Virus record (IMG/VR): IMGVR_UViG_3300031857_012205 | Span: 1-39,321 of that record | DNA length: 39,321 nt | Reading direction: 5' to 3' (one strand) | Source of the DNA: a virus | In this document: positions 1-5,256 of the stretch, one piece after another | Layout of the letters: each line of letters opens with the position of its first letter | How positions within the stretch are numbered: the stretch's first letter is position 1 | The notes under the pieces: generated by a model | What the model was told of the DNA's origin: nothing | What the model saw: the letters and a program-made list of their open reading frames with translations, nothing else | Databases searched by the model: none | Translations under genes and position numbers: made by a program

Positions 1-175
1 CTATTAATGATTGAAATTCTGTTTTATAGTTTAAGTCAGCTACGCTATCATTTAATTCTTGTATTTCTTGAGCGGCTAAACTTAATGGATCATCGCTATA
101 GGCAGGAGTTATAAATAGCCAACCAAAGCCTAAAATGGCGGCTAAAGATAATCTCCATGCTTTAGTCCTAGTCAA
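1..175 (-). CDS. Secreted or membrane-anchored small protein, 3' part cut by window edge
   Basis: The reading frame starts at a TTG with a strong ribosome binding site (AGGAG, 182-186, 6-base spacing) and stays open to base 1, so its C-terminus lies outside the window. The first residues are basic (LTRTKAWR), followed by a hydrophobic stretch of about 20 residues ending near TPAYSDD. This reads as a signal peptide or N-terminal membrane anchor. The visible remainder (EIQELNDSVADL) has a heptad-like pattern that may begin a coiled coil. No family is recognised. A spanin, a lysis accessory or an envelope protein would all fit the topology, but nothing in the sequence decides among them. Confidence 0.6.
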   Translation of the reverse strand, partial: MTRTKAWRLSLAAILGFGWLFITPAYSDDPLSLAAQEIQELNDSVADLNYKTEFQSLI

Positions 176-185
176 CTATAACTCC

Positions 186-204
186 TAAACAAACGTTTTG
201 TTTA
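186..204. repeat. Perfect 8-bp inverted repeat between promoter and RBS
   Basis: TAAACAAA and TTTGTTTA flank a 3-base centre (CGT on the + strand). The element sits just downstream of the predicted start site and touches the ribosome binding site at 182-186. It could be an operator or a 5' hairpin that masks the RBS. The arms are A/T-rich and no U-run follows, so it is not a canonical terminator. Confidence 0.45.
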
Positions 205-212
205 TTTAGTTA

Positions 213-221
213 ATTATATCA
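213..221 (-). promoter_or_regulatory. Candidate extended -10 promoter (TGA-TATAAT)
   Basis: The minus strand reads TGATATAAT, a perfect -10 hexamer with an upstream TGn extension. There is no convincing -35 at 17 bases. The expected start near 206 gives a leader of about 30 bases for the TTG-started secreted-protein gene (start 175). Confidence 0.5.
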
Positions 222-226
222 TTTAA

Positions 227-409
227 CTATTTAGGATTATCTGTCTTGTAAAAACCAGTGCCTTTAAATTGAACTCCGACTGTTCCGTAAACTTTATTCA
301 TTTGATTGCCACATTTTTCACAAAATTCTAAGGTATCTGCCTCTTCAAATGTTTTGCTTACTTCCATACCGAAATCGCATTCTATACATGCATACTCGTA
401 TCTAGGCAT
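227..409 (-). CDS. FmdB-like zinc-ribbon protein
   Basis: This 60-residue protein opens with MPRYEYACIECD and has two knuckles, C8-x2-C11 and C30-x2-C33. It continues with a VQFKGTGFYKTD-type segment. That layout is typical of the FmdB/'CxxC_CxxC_SSSS' family of small zinc ribbons, which is frequent in bacteria and in actinobacteriophages. The usual serine-rich tail is missing because the protein stops shortly after FYKTDNPK. The molecular role of the family is not established; 'regulatory protein' is a legacy name. Its ATG overlaps the stop of the upstream 99-aa gene by one base (TAATG), so translation is probably coupled. Confidence 0.8.
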   Translation of the reverse strand: MPRYEYACIECDFGMEVSKTFEEADTLEFCEKCGNQMNKVYGTVGVQFKGTGFYKTDNPK

Positions 410-708
410 TAAAAAGAAACCTCTGGCTGCTTTTTAGCGGTAAGGATTATCGCTTTTGTTCCTTCCCATCTAATTCTTCCCTTGCATCCAACATTATACT
501 TAGTGTCACCTTCATATTCAGAAGAAACTGCATAAACATATCCATGTATTTCGAAGTCACTTGCTAAACTTTGATTTCCATTAATAAATACCCTCCATAC
601 CAATGGGTCTCCTGCTTCTGCTTTTGTGTTAAACCTTAATATAATATCATCATATGGCTTCATCCATCTATCTTTAACTATAGACCATATGTATCTGATC
701 TTTTTCAT
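409..708 (-). CDS. Hypothetical protein, 99 aa
   Basis: No family is recognised. The N-terminus is basic (MKKIRYIWSIVKDRW) and the body looks like a compact beta-rich fold with alternating hydrophobic residues (VWRVFINGN, IHGYVYAVSSEYEG, GRIRWEGTKAIILT). There are no membrane segments and a single cysteine. The start overlaps the stop of the upstream kinase-nucleotidyltransferase gene as ATGA (705-708), and its own stop overlaps the start of the FmdB-like gene. The three genes therefore form one translationally coupled unit, which is good evidence that it is real. Confidence 0.7.
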   Translation of the reverse strand: MKKIRYIWSIVKDRWMKPYDDIILRFNTKAEAGDPLVWRVFINGNQSLASDFEIHGYVYAVSSEYEGDTKYNVGCKGRIRWEGTKAIILTAKKQPEVSF

Positions 709-1463
709 AGACCCATCTCTTTTCTTTTTTGAGTAGCCGAAATTGCTTCAATATTATCGTCTAGCTTTACCTGCTCAATTTTATATCCGACATCTCTTCC
801 ATAAACTATGTTTGTGATATTAGGCATCTTTACTACCATTGATCCATCCATAAAAGAATCCTTAGCGATATATTCTTTTACTTGATTAAATGTAAGCGGA
901 TCTTTTGGACTTGTGTTATATGTATTTCTTACGCCAAGCATAACTTGATCTGTTCTTTTTCCCGCCTCAATATATAAAGCATGATGCCCTTCATGCCATG
1001 GCTGATACCTTCCAAGCATCAAAGTAGTTGGTTGAGACCAATCATGTAACCTAAATGTTTTAATTACGGCAGAAGCCTTTTCTTCTGCATTCATTTGGTG
1101 ATCTATAAACGAAAGATAAGTTCCCTCTGGATCTTCCCATAGTTTGTTGGTGTCTTCAAATCTTCCCTCTGCAATTGTGTCCATCCAAATTAATATGTCT
1201 GGCTTTCCAAACGAATCCCTGGTTTGCTTTGTTGGGCAAACAAAGTCTACGATTACGTCATAGCCCTGTCCACTAAGCATTCTGGACATTTCTCCTAGAC
1301 GACGAGCATGTTCCACTCTGTCCTCTATACTAAATCCTAAATCAGAATTAACTGTTGATCTGACGTAGTCAGCATTTAAATGTATTGCGTTTATTTTTTC
1401 CTTTAATGTTTCTGCTAAAGTTGTTTTACCAGATCCAGGAAGTCCAATAATTTGAATAATCAA
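705..1463 (-). CDS. P-loop (APS-kinase-like) / HxGH nucleotidyltransferase fusion
   Basis: This 252-residue protein has two domains. Residues 1 to about 135 are a P-loop kinase: Walker A GLPGSGKTT at 7-15, then a stretch (LNADYVR, SDLGFSIEDRVEHARR) that closely follows the APS-kinase (CysC) pattern. Residues from about 146 to 252 are a nucleotidyltransferase of the NMNAT/cytidylyltransferase superfamily: GRYQPWHEGH at 151-160 supplies the HxGH site, and ISATQKR at 241-247 is the second ATP-binding motif. GRxQPxHxGH is closer to NadM/NadR than to ATP sulfurylase. One reading is a two-step salvage enzyme (phosphorylation, then adenylylation, as in NadR but with the domains reversed); PAPS synthesis is the alternative. 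The substrate is not decidable from sequence. The start is TTG, behind only a weak purine-rich RBS. Confidence 0.8.
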   Translation of the reverse strand: MIIQIIGLPGSGKTTLAETLKEKINAIHLNADYVRSTVNSDLGFSIEDRVEHARRLGEMSRMLSGQGYDVIVDFVCPTKQTRDSFGKPDILIWMDTIAEGRFEDTNKLWEDPEGTYLSFIDHQMNAEEKASAVIKTFRLHDWSQPTTLMLGRYQPWHEGHHALYIEAGKRTDQVMLGVRNTYNTSPKDPLTFNQVKEYIAKDSFMDGSMVVKMPNITNIVYGRDVGYKIEQVKLDDNIEAISATQKRKEMGL

Positions 1464-1520
1464 TCTTTTCTCTTTTCTTTTGTGAGCAGTTTTAAGTCAT
1501 GCTCAGGACTTTGCAATTAA

Positions 1521-1943
1521 TTACTTGATCTTAATTGCTTTTGGCTTTTTTTCTTCTGGGACGATTCTCTCAATATTAATTTTAAGAATTCCATCGACCA
1601 GTTCTGCACTTTGCACCTCCATATATTCAGATAATGCAAATGTACGAATAAACTTTCTAGCAGCAATCCCTTTATGTAAATAAGGTTTAGGTGCTACTAC
1701 AGACTCTTTTAATCCCTGGACTACCAAAGAACCGTTGTCAATATTAACAGACAACTCTTCTTTAGAAAATCCTGCAACAGCTAAAGAAATCTCATAAGAG
1801 TCTTCCCCTGTCTTAAGCACATCATACGGCGGATAAGACTGATTTGTTGCTTCACGATATACATTGTTGATACGCTCTAACTCTCTGTTAAAGCCGATAA
1901 AAAAAGGATCTTTAAAAAGATCCATGGCAAATTGTGTTACCAT
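1521..1943 (-). CDS. Small heat-shock protein, Hsp20/IbpA type
   Basis: This 140-residue protein carries an alpha-crystallin domain from about residue 38. Markers include YPPYDVLKTGEDSYEISLAVAGF, cut here at its core, and later LVDGILKINIERIVPEEKKP, which matches the IbpA-type C-terminal half including the GxLxI-like strand and the final IKI anchor. Such proteins are ATP-independent holdases that keep partly unfolded proteins soluble, and phage copies are known from cyanophages and others, where a role in virion assembly or host stress is suspected. A textbook RBS (AAGGAGGAA) precedes the ATG. A promoter with good hexamers lies at 1997-2025, so it can be transcribed separately from the upstream genes. 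Confidence 0.93.
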   Translation of the reverse strand: MVTQFAMDLFKDPFFIGFNRELERINNVYREATNQSYPPYDVLKTGEDSYEISLAVAGFSKEELSVNIDNGSLVVQGLKESVVAPKPYLHKGIAARKFIRTFALSEYMEVQSAELVDGILKINIERIVPEEKKPKAIKIK

Positions 1944-1996
1944 TATTCCTCCTTAAGCGAATAAATTAATTAGGTCCCAATTGGCGACCTATATAT

Positions 1997-2025
1997 ATTG
2001 TATCAAATCCTCTTATTTGATTCAA
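1997..2025 (-). promoter_or_regulatory. Promoter for hsp20: TTGAAT-N17-TACAAT
   Basis: The -35 TTGAAT lies at 2020-2025 and the -10 TACAAT at 1997-2002, with a 17-base spacer. The -35 lies inside the last codons of the IMPDH-like gene. The predicted start near 1990 gives a leader of about 47 bases to the hsp20 ATG. That leader contains an imperfect inverted repeat (AGGTC..GACCT). Confidence 0.65.
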
Positions 2026-3061
2026 CAGTTGATTGCGAAGAAACCTCTATATAAGTAGAGTTTTCTCTAAAATGTTTTAAATCTGGCGATCCACAATAGG
2101 ACAAACCGCTACAAATGTTATTTATAAGCATTTGTATAGAATGGTCAATTGATCCCTTATGGTGAACTGACCCAGAAGCTCCCTCTACATGAAGTGCCTT
2201 TAAATTATTTATTGCATCTGGGTTTTGATTTAATTGTGTCTCTCTGGATGCGAGTCCTCTAAATATATGATCTCCATTGACTCCCCTATCACATTCATCA
2301 TGCCCAGCAAAAAATGAACCCATCATGATTCCACTAGCTCCCGCCGCAAAAGCTTTTACTGCATCTCCATTATTTTTTATTCCACCATCAGCCACTATAC
2401 CATTTATCTTATCCCCTTTAACCTTATCGTATATATCCATTATAGATGAAAGAGTTGGGACTCCAAAACCAGTAACTATTCTAGTTAAACAAGCTGCTCC
2501 GCCACCGATTCCAACCCTAACAGAATCAGCCCCAGCATTCATTAACGACTCATAAGCTTCATATGAAGAAATATTTCCACACATTATATGAGTATCTTCT
2601 GAAACATTTTTTCTTAATTTTTTAATTGATTCAGTAACTAAATCTAAGTGACCAAGGGCAGTATCTACAAGTAGTATCTTTACTCCACTTTTGTTTAAAT
2701 TGTCTATAAGGTTGACATTATCTACCTCATAAGAAGATATACAGAATCCTATGTTGGCTGGACCTTCGCTAACCTCAATTGTTTTTTTTAATCTTAACAT
2801 CCTGTCATCTAAGGGTGTAAGCCTAGGAATAAATCCTATGCCTCCAAATTTTACCAGCTTACTTATCATTAATGGGCTAGATATAAACTCCATAGGAGCC
2901 ATAAAAAATGGAGAACGTAATTTTAAAACAGATTTAGGTTGGTTTGGGTTTCCAATTTCAGACTCAATTGATACTGAAGATCTTGAAGGTATGCTTGACT
3001 TTTTAGGGACAAGCAGTACATCATCAAAGCATATGCTTCTAGTATTAGTATCTTTTATCAT
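2003..3061 (-). CDS. CBS-less IMP dehydrogenase / GMP reductase family enzyme
   Basis: This 352-residue protein has a TIM-barrel of the IMPDH/GMPR family. Near the N-terminus is CFDDVLLVPK (as in FDDVLL of the family). The active-site loop is GIGGGAACLTRIVTGFG with catalytic Cys191, and the phosphate-binding strand is VADGGIKNNGD followed by GASGIMMGSFFAG. The regulatory CBS pair that normally interrupts IMPDH is absent and the length is that of GMP reductase. Near the C-terminus VEGASGSVHHKGS resembles IMPDH, so the direction (IMP to XMP, or GMP to IMP) is unresolved. Either reaction would adjust guanine nucleotide supply during infection. I chose the ATG at 3061 because AAGGAG (3066-3071) precedes it. 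The farther Met at 3082 lies inside a tRNA gene. Confidence 0.85.
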   Translation of the reverse strand: MIKDTNTRSICFDDVLLVPKKSSIPSRSSVSIESEIGNPNQPKSVLKLRSPFFMAPMEFISSPLMISKLVKFGGIGFIPRLTPLDDRMLRLKKTIEVSEGPANIGFCISSYEVDNVNLIDNLNKSGVKILLVDTALGHLDLVTESIKKLRKNVSEDTHIMCGNISSYEAYESLMNAGADSVRVGIGGGAACLTRIVTGFGVPTLSSIMDIYDKVKGDKINGIVADGGIKNNGDAVKAFAAGASGIMMGSFFAGHDECDRGVNGDHIFRGLASRETQLNQNPDAINNLKALHVEGASGSVHHKGSIDHSIQMLINNICSGLSYCGSPDLKHFRENSTYIEVSSQSTVESNKRI

Positions 3062-3074
3062 AATTCTCCTTCTG

Positions 3075-3147
3075 TGCCCCAAGTTGGATTCGAACCAACG
3101 CTTTTACGATTTTAAGTCGTATGCCTCTACCGCTGGGCTATAAGGGC
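3075..3147 (-). tRNA. tRNA-Leu(UAA), class I shape
   Basis: The 73-base cloverleaf has acceptor GCCCTTA/TTGGGGC, an anticodon stem TACGA/TCGTA with loop CTTAAAA (anticodon UAA, reading UUA), a T-arm GTTGG-TTCGAAT-CCAAC and discriminator A73. The variable region is only 5 bases, unlike normal bacterial tRNA-Leu, which has a long arm. The 13-22 pair and the 6-67 pair are mismatched. CCA is not encoded. Confidence 0.85.
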
Positions 3148-3148
3148 G

Positions 3149-3221
3149 TGTCCCCAGTAGGTATCGATCCTACGACCCACAGATTAAAAGTCTGTTGCTC
3201 TACCAACTGAGCTATAGGGAC
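3149..3221 (-). tRNA. tRNA-Lys(UUU)
   Basis: A 73-base cloverleaf with acceptor GTCCCTA/TGGGGAC, anticodon stem ACAGA/TCTGT, loop CTTTTAA and discriminator A. It is one base from tRNA-Leu and forms a tandem triplet with tRNA-Thr. CCA is not encoded. Confidence 0.95.
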
Positions 3222-3227
3222 TTGGCG

Positions 3228-3299
3228 AGCCCCCCGTCAGGATTGAACTGACGACCTTCCGCTTACAAGGCGGATGCTCTACCACTGAGCTAGGGAGGC
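3228..3299 (-). tRNA. tRNA-Thr(UGU)
   Basis: A 72-base cloverleaf with acceptor GCCTCCC/GGGGGGC (one T-G pair), anticodon stem TCCGC/GCGGA, loop CTTGTAA, T-arm GTCAG-TTCAATC-CTGAC and discriminator T. It is the first tRNA of the Thr-Lys-Leu run that follows ahpD. Confidence 0.95.
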
Positions 3300-3306
3300 G
3301 ATCCGA

Positions 3307-3816
3307 CTAAGAATTTAGTATCTTAGCCAAGGCATTAACAGTTGCAGCAATTCTACCAATATCTCTTAGTTGCTCAACGCTAAACCCTTCTTGCTTCAAT
3401 GTATCATAGTGTGCCTTAACACAGAAATGACATTTACCAATAATTGATGAAGCCAATGAATAGGCTTCAAAATTAGCTTTCGTTGTGCCTCCATGCGATG
3501 CGATAGCATTCATTCTCAATTGTGCAGGCAATCCTGTTAAATTAGGATCATCTGCCATTTCAATATATGGATACCATACATTATTTTGAGCCATAAGGGC
3601 GCCAGCAGTCATTGCTGCATTTTTTTCTACCTCGTTTGTAGAAGAGGCGGCAATAAATGCAATAAGCTTGCCATTTCCAGTAGCAAATGAGGCTGCCAAA
3701 GCTAGGTGGGTGGCTAGCTCTGGATCAACCGCACTACGATTAATGACAGCGTCAAGATTTAATTTAATATCTTTAGCGTATTCTGGTAAAGATTCCTTCA
3801 GCTGTTCAACCCACAT
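3307..3816 (-). CDS. ahpD: Alkyl hydroperoxidase AhpD
   Basis: This 169-residue all-helical protein matches mycobacterial AhpD along its length. It opens with LPEYAKDIKLNL and has RMNAIASHGG..KANFEAYS and then the redox centre CHFC. The four catalytic residues are all present as E117, C129, C132 and H136, one position off from E118, C130, C133 and H137 of Mycobacterium tuberculosis AhpD. In that organism AhpD reduces AhpC and links it to lipoamide-dependent reductants, besides having weak peroxidase activity. I place the start at 3816, where the ATG overlaps the ahpC stop as TAATG. A longer frame (to 3855) would run into ahpC and adds residues the family lacks. The pair is coupled in translation, in the order ahpC-ahpD. 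Confidence 0.95.
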   Translation of the reverse strand: MWVEQLKESLPEYAKDIKLNLDAVINRSAVDPELATHLALAASFATGNGKLIAFIAASSTNEVEKNAAMTAGALMAQNNVWYPYIEMADDPNLTGLPAQLRMNAIASHGGTTKANFEAYSLASSIIGKCHFCVKAHYDTLKQEGFSVEQLRDIGRIAATVNALAKILNS

Positions 3817-4391
3817 TATAGAGTTTCCCCACCAAGACTTCTGTTGCATGCACAAAGCTCCCCTGTTTGAAGAGCATCAAGAATACGCAATGTCTCTTCT
3901 GGGCTTCTTCCAACATTGAGATTGTTTACTGTAACATGCTGAATAACATTTTCTGGATCAACTATAAATGTTGCACGAAGAGCAACTCCGTCATCTGTAA
4001 GAATTCCAAGCTGATTTGCTAAACCAGTATATGACTCATCATCAGATTCTGAATATACCCAATCACGAATTTGATCCGCAAATGACCACGAATTTGTCTT
4101 TTTTAGATCTTCATGTGAGTTGCGCCATGCAATCTTACAGAATTCATTATCTGTTGAACCTGTTAAAAGAACAGCATCACGATCTTTAAAGTCATTAACT
4201 AACTTATCATATGCAACAATTTCTGTTGGACAAACAAAGGTGAAATCTTTTGGATAAAAAACAACTACCTTCCATTGTCCTGGAAATGACTTTTCGCTTA
4301 ATACTTCAAAAACATCATCAGAAGCATCTAGTCTTCCTGGCTTTACGCCAACAATTCTAAATGGACTTAATTTATTTCCTACTGTTTTCAT
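3816..4391 (-). CDS. ahpC: Alkyl hydroperoxide reductase AhpC (2-Cys peroxiredoxin)
   Basis: This 191-residue peroxiredoxin has the peroxidatic site FYPKDFTFVCPTE with C54, and a C-terminal LCACN with C180 and C182. The three-cysteine arrangement is that of actinobacterial AhpC (C61, C174, C176 in M. tuberculosis), not the enterobacterial one. It reduces hydrogen peroxide, alkyl hydroperoxides and probably peroxynitrite, and needs AhpD as its electron donor, which is encoded immediately downstream. There is a clear RBS (AGGAG, 4397-4401). The nearest obvious promoter is the consensus one at 5007-5036, so it is likely co-transcribed with the tRNAs between. A peroxide defence pair in a phage is uncommon; host acquisition is likely. 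Confidence 0.96.
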   Translation of the reverse strand: MKTVGNKLSPFRIVGVKPGRLDASDDVFEVLSEKSFPGQWKVVVFYPKDFTFVCPTEIVAYDKLVNDFKDRDAVLLTGSTDNEFCKIAWRNSHEDLKKTNSWSFADQIRDWVYSESDDESYTGLANQLGILTDDGVALRATFIVDPENVIQHVTVNNLNVGRSPEETLRILDALQTGELCACNRSLGGETL

Positions 4392-4424
4392 TTTTCTCCT
4401 ATATATAAGATGGGATTATTCCCG

Positions 4425-4497
4425 CTGGACCACCAGGGCTCGAACCTGGGACATCAGAGTTAACAGCTCTGCGCTCTGCCGACTGAGCTATGGTCCA
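4425..4497 (-). tRNA. tRNA-Asn(GUU)
   Basis: A 73-base cloverleaf with acceptor TGGACCA/TGGTCCA (fully paired), anticodon stem CAGAG/CTCTG, loop CTGTTAA, T-arm CCAGG-TTCGAGC-CCTGG and discriminator G. The 5' U1-A72 pair is unusual but tolerated in tRNA-Asn. Confidence 0.94.
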
Positions 4498-4502
4498 CTA
4501 AG

Positions 4503-4575
4503 CGCCCCTGAAAGGAATTGAACCTCCGACGCAGACCTTAGAAGAGTCTCGCTCTATCCACTGAGCTACAAGGGC
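4503..4575 (-). tRNA. tRNA-Arg(UCU)
   Basis: A 73-base cloverleaf with acceptor GCCCTTG/CAGGGGC, anticodon stem AGACT/GGTCT, loop CTTCTAA and discriminator G. It reads AGA and AGG, and AGA is a common arginine codon in this AT-rich genome. Confidence 0.94.
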
Positions 4576-4588
4576 ATACAAATTATAT

Positions 4589-4909
4589 CTAATTTATATC
4601 GTAATCGTCAATACCGTTTAACGGAATTACACCCTTTTCTTTTGCAATTTTATATCCTTCATTGGTAAAGTGCATAGTTGCTTCTAAGTTTTCATCATAC
4701 TCTACATTTAACAAACCATCTTGATACAAATCAATTAAAGTACTATCTACATACTCTAAATGAGCCTCCCATAAATCTGGAGCAAGTTCTTTTGTAACTT
4801 TTTCATTTAACTCAAAAATAGCCTCGCCATCTTCGTTGTATCCAGCAAGCCTGATTGCACCGATATCAATATAATACTGAATTTGTCTTAAAGCTTCTTC
4901 GTCATCCAT
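4589..4909 (-). CDS. Hypothetical protein, 106 aa, winged-helix-like
   Basis: An acidic protein with a helix-helix-helix-strand pattern (DEEALRQIQYYIDIGAIRLAG, then LYQDGLLNVEYDENL and MHFTNEGYKIAKEKG). The closing LxxxGLLxVEYDE..MHFTxEG looks like the recognition helix and wing of small MarR-type domains, but this is an impression and not a family assignment. The ATG at 4909 is preceded by AGGGAG (4915-4920). An earlier Met at 4927 would lie inside the neighbouring tRNA. It sits between tRNA-CAU and tRNA-Arg, so its mRNA must be separated from the tRNAs by processing. Confidence 0.75.
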   Translation of the reverse strand: MDDEEALRQIQYYIDIGAIRLAGYNEDGEAIFELNEKVTKELAPDLWEAHLEYVDSTLIDLYQDGLLNVEYDENLEATMHFTNEGYKIAKEKGVIPLNGIDDYDIN

Positions 4910-4922
4910 ACTATCTCCCTTG

Positions 4923-4996
4923 TGCACCAGGTAGGACTTGAACCTACGACTACCCGATTATGAGTCGGGGGCTCTAACCAACTAAGCTACTGGTGC
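4923..4996 (-). tRNA. tRNA with CAU anticodon, Ile2 (AUA) favoured over elongator Met
   Basis: A 74-base cloverleaf with acceptor GCACCAG/CTGGTGC (fully paired), anticodon stem CCCGA/TCGGG, loop CTCATAA and discriminator A. C4-G69 and C5-G68 are present. These are reported positive determinants for lysidine synthase TilS, so it may be tRNA-Ile2 that reads AUA. AUA is frequent in these genes. Elongator tRNA-Met cannot be ruled out by eye. Transcription would begin only about 4 bases upstream, from the promoter at 5007-5036. Confidence 0.9.
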
Positions 4997-5006
4997 CTAG
5001 CTGGTA

Positions 5007-5036
5007 ATTATATATTTGTGTCTTGCTTTTTGTCAA
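5007..5036 (-). promoter_or_regulatory. Consensus sigma-70-type promoter TTGACA-N18-TATAAT before the tRNA/ahpCD block
   Basis: Both hexamers are perfect: TTGACA at 5031-5036 and TATAAT at 5007-5012, with an 18-base spacer. It lies in the 3' end of the 82-aa gene, whose TAA stop (5008-5010) is part of the -10 hexamer. The predicted start near 5000 is a few bases from the mature 5' end of tRNA-CAU. Confidence 0.85.
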
Positions 5037-5256
5037 TAGTATTTTCTACTATAGACTGAACATATTCCGAAAAGTGTTTCCTTATGCTTCCTGGAGGCCT
5101 TGAACCACTTTCAATCCATATTCTTTTATATTCAATTATGTTATCAAATGTAGTGGGACATACTTTTATTCCATTATATTCTTTTAACCTAACTGGAAGA
5201 GGCACATGCTTACCACAGCATTTACATTCTTTAGCTCTATCTTGGTATGTACTCAT
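5008..5256 (-). CDS. Small Cys-containing hypothetical protein, 82 aa
   Basis: The cluster KECKCCGKHVPLP (C11, C13, C14) and VCPTTFDNII (C33) suggest a half-knuckle or a non-standard zinc site. The rest is basic and polar (EYKRIWIESGS, RKHFSEYVQSIVEN). It could be a remnant or a distant cousin of HNH-type proteins, but no catalytic HNH is visible. The ATG overlaps the stop of the large terminase as ATGA (5253-5256). Its distal codons contain the strong promoter for the tRNA/ahpCD block. Confidence 0.7.
   Translation of the reverse strand: MSTYQDRAKECKCCGKHVPLPVRLKEYNGIKVCPTTFDNIIEYKRIWIESGSRPPGSIRKHFSEYVQSIVENTIDKKQDTNI

Noticed and set aside
1490-1520. TGAGCA/TGCTCA hairpin after hsp20 as a terminator
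   Set aside because: Six pairs with an 11-base loop and no U-run on the transcribed strand; no intrinsic terminator was convincing anywhere in the window.
3062-3082. Longer N-terminus of the IMPDH-like protein (MGHRRRI...)
   Set aside because: That part overlaps the acceptor end of tRNA-Leu and lacks an RBS; AAGGAG sits before the ATG at 3061.
3105-3121. Ochre suppressor tRNA
   Set aside because: The anticodon read 5' to 3' is UAA, which pairs with UUA (Leu). A suppressor of UAA would need anticodon UUA.
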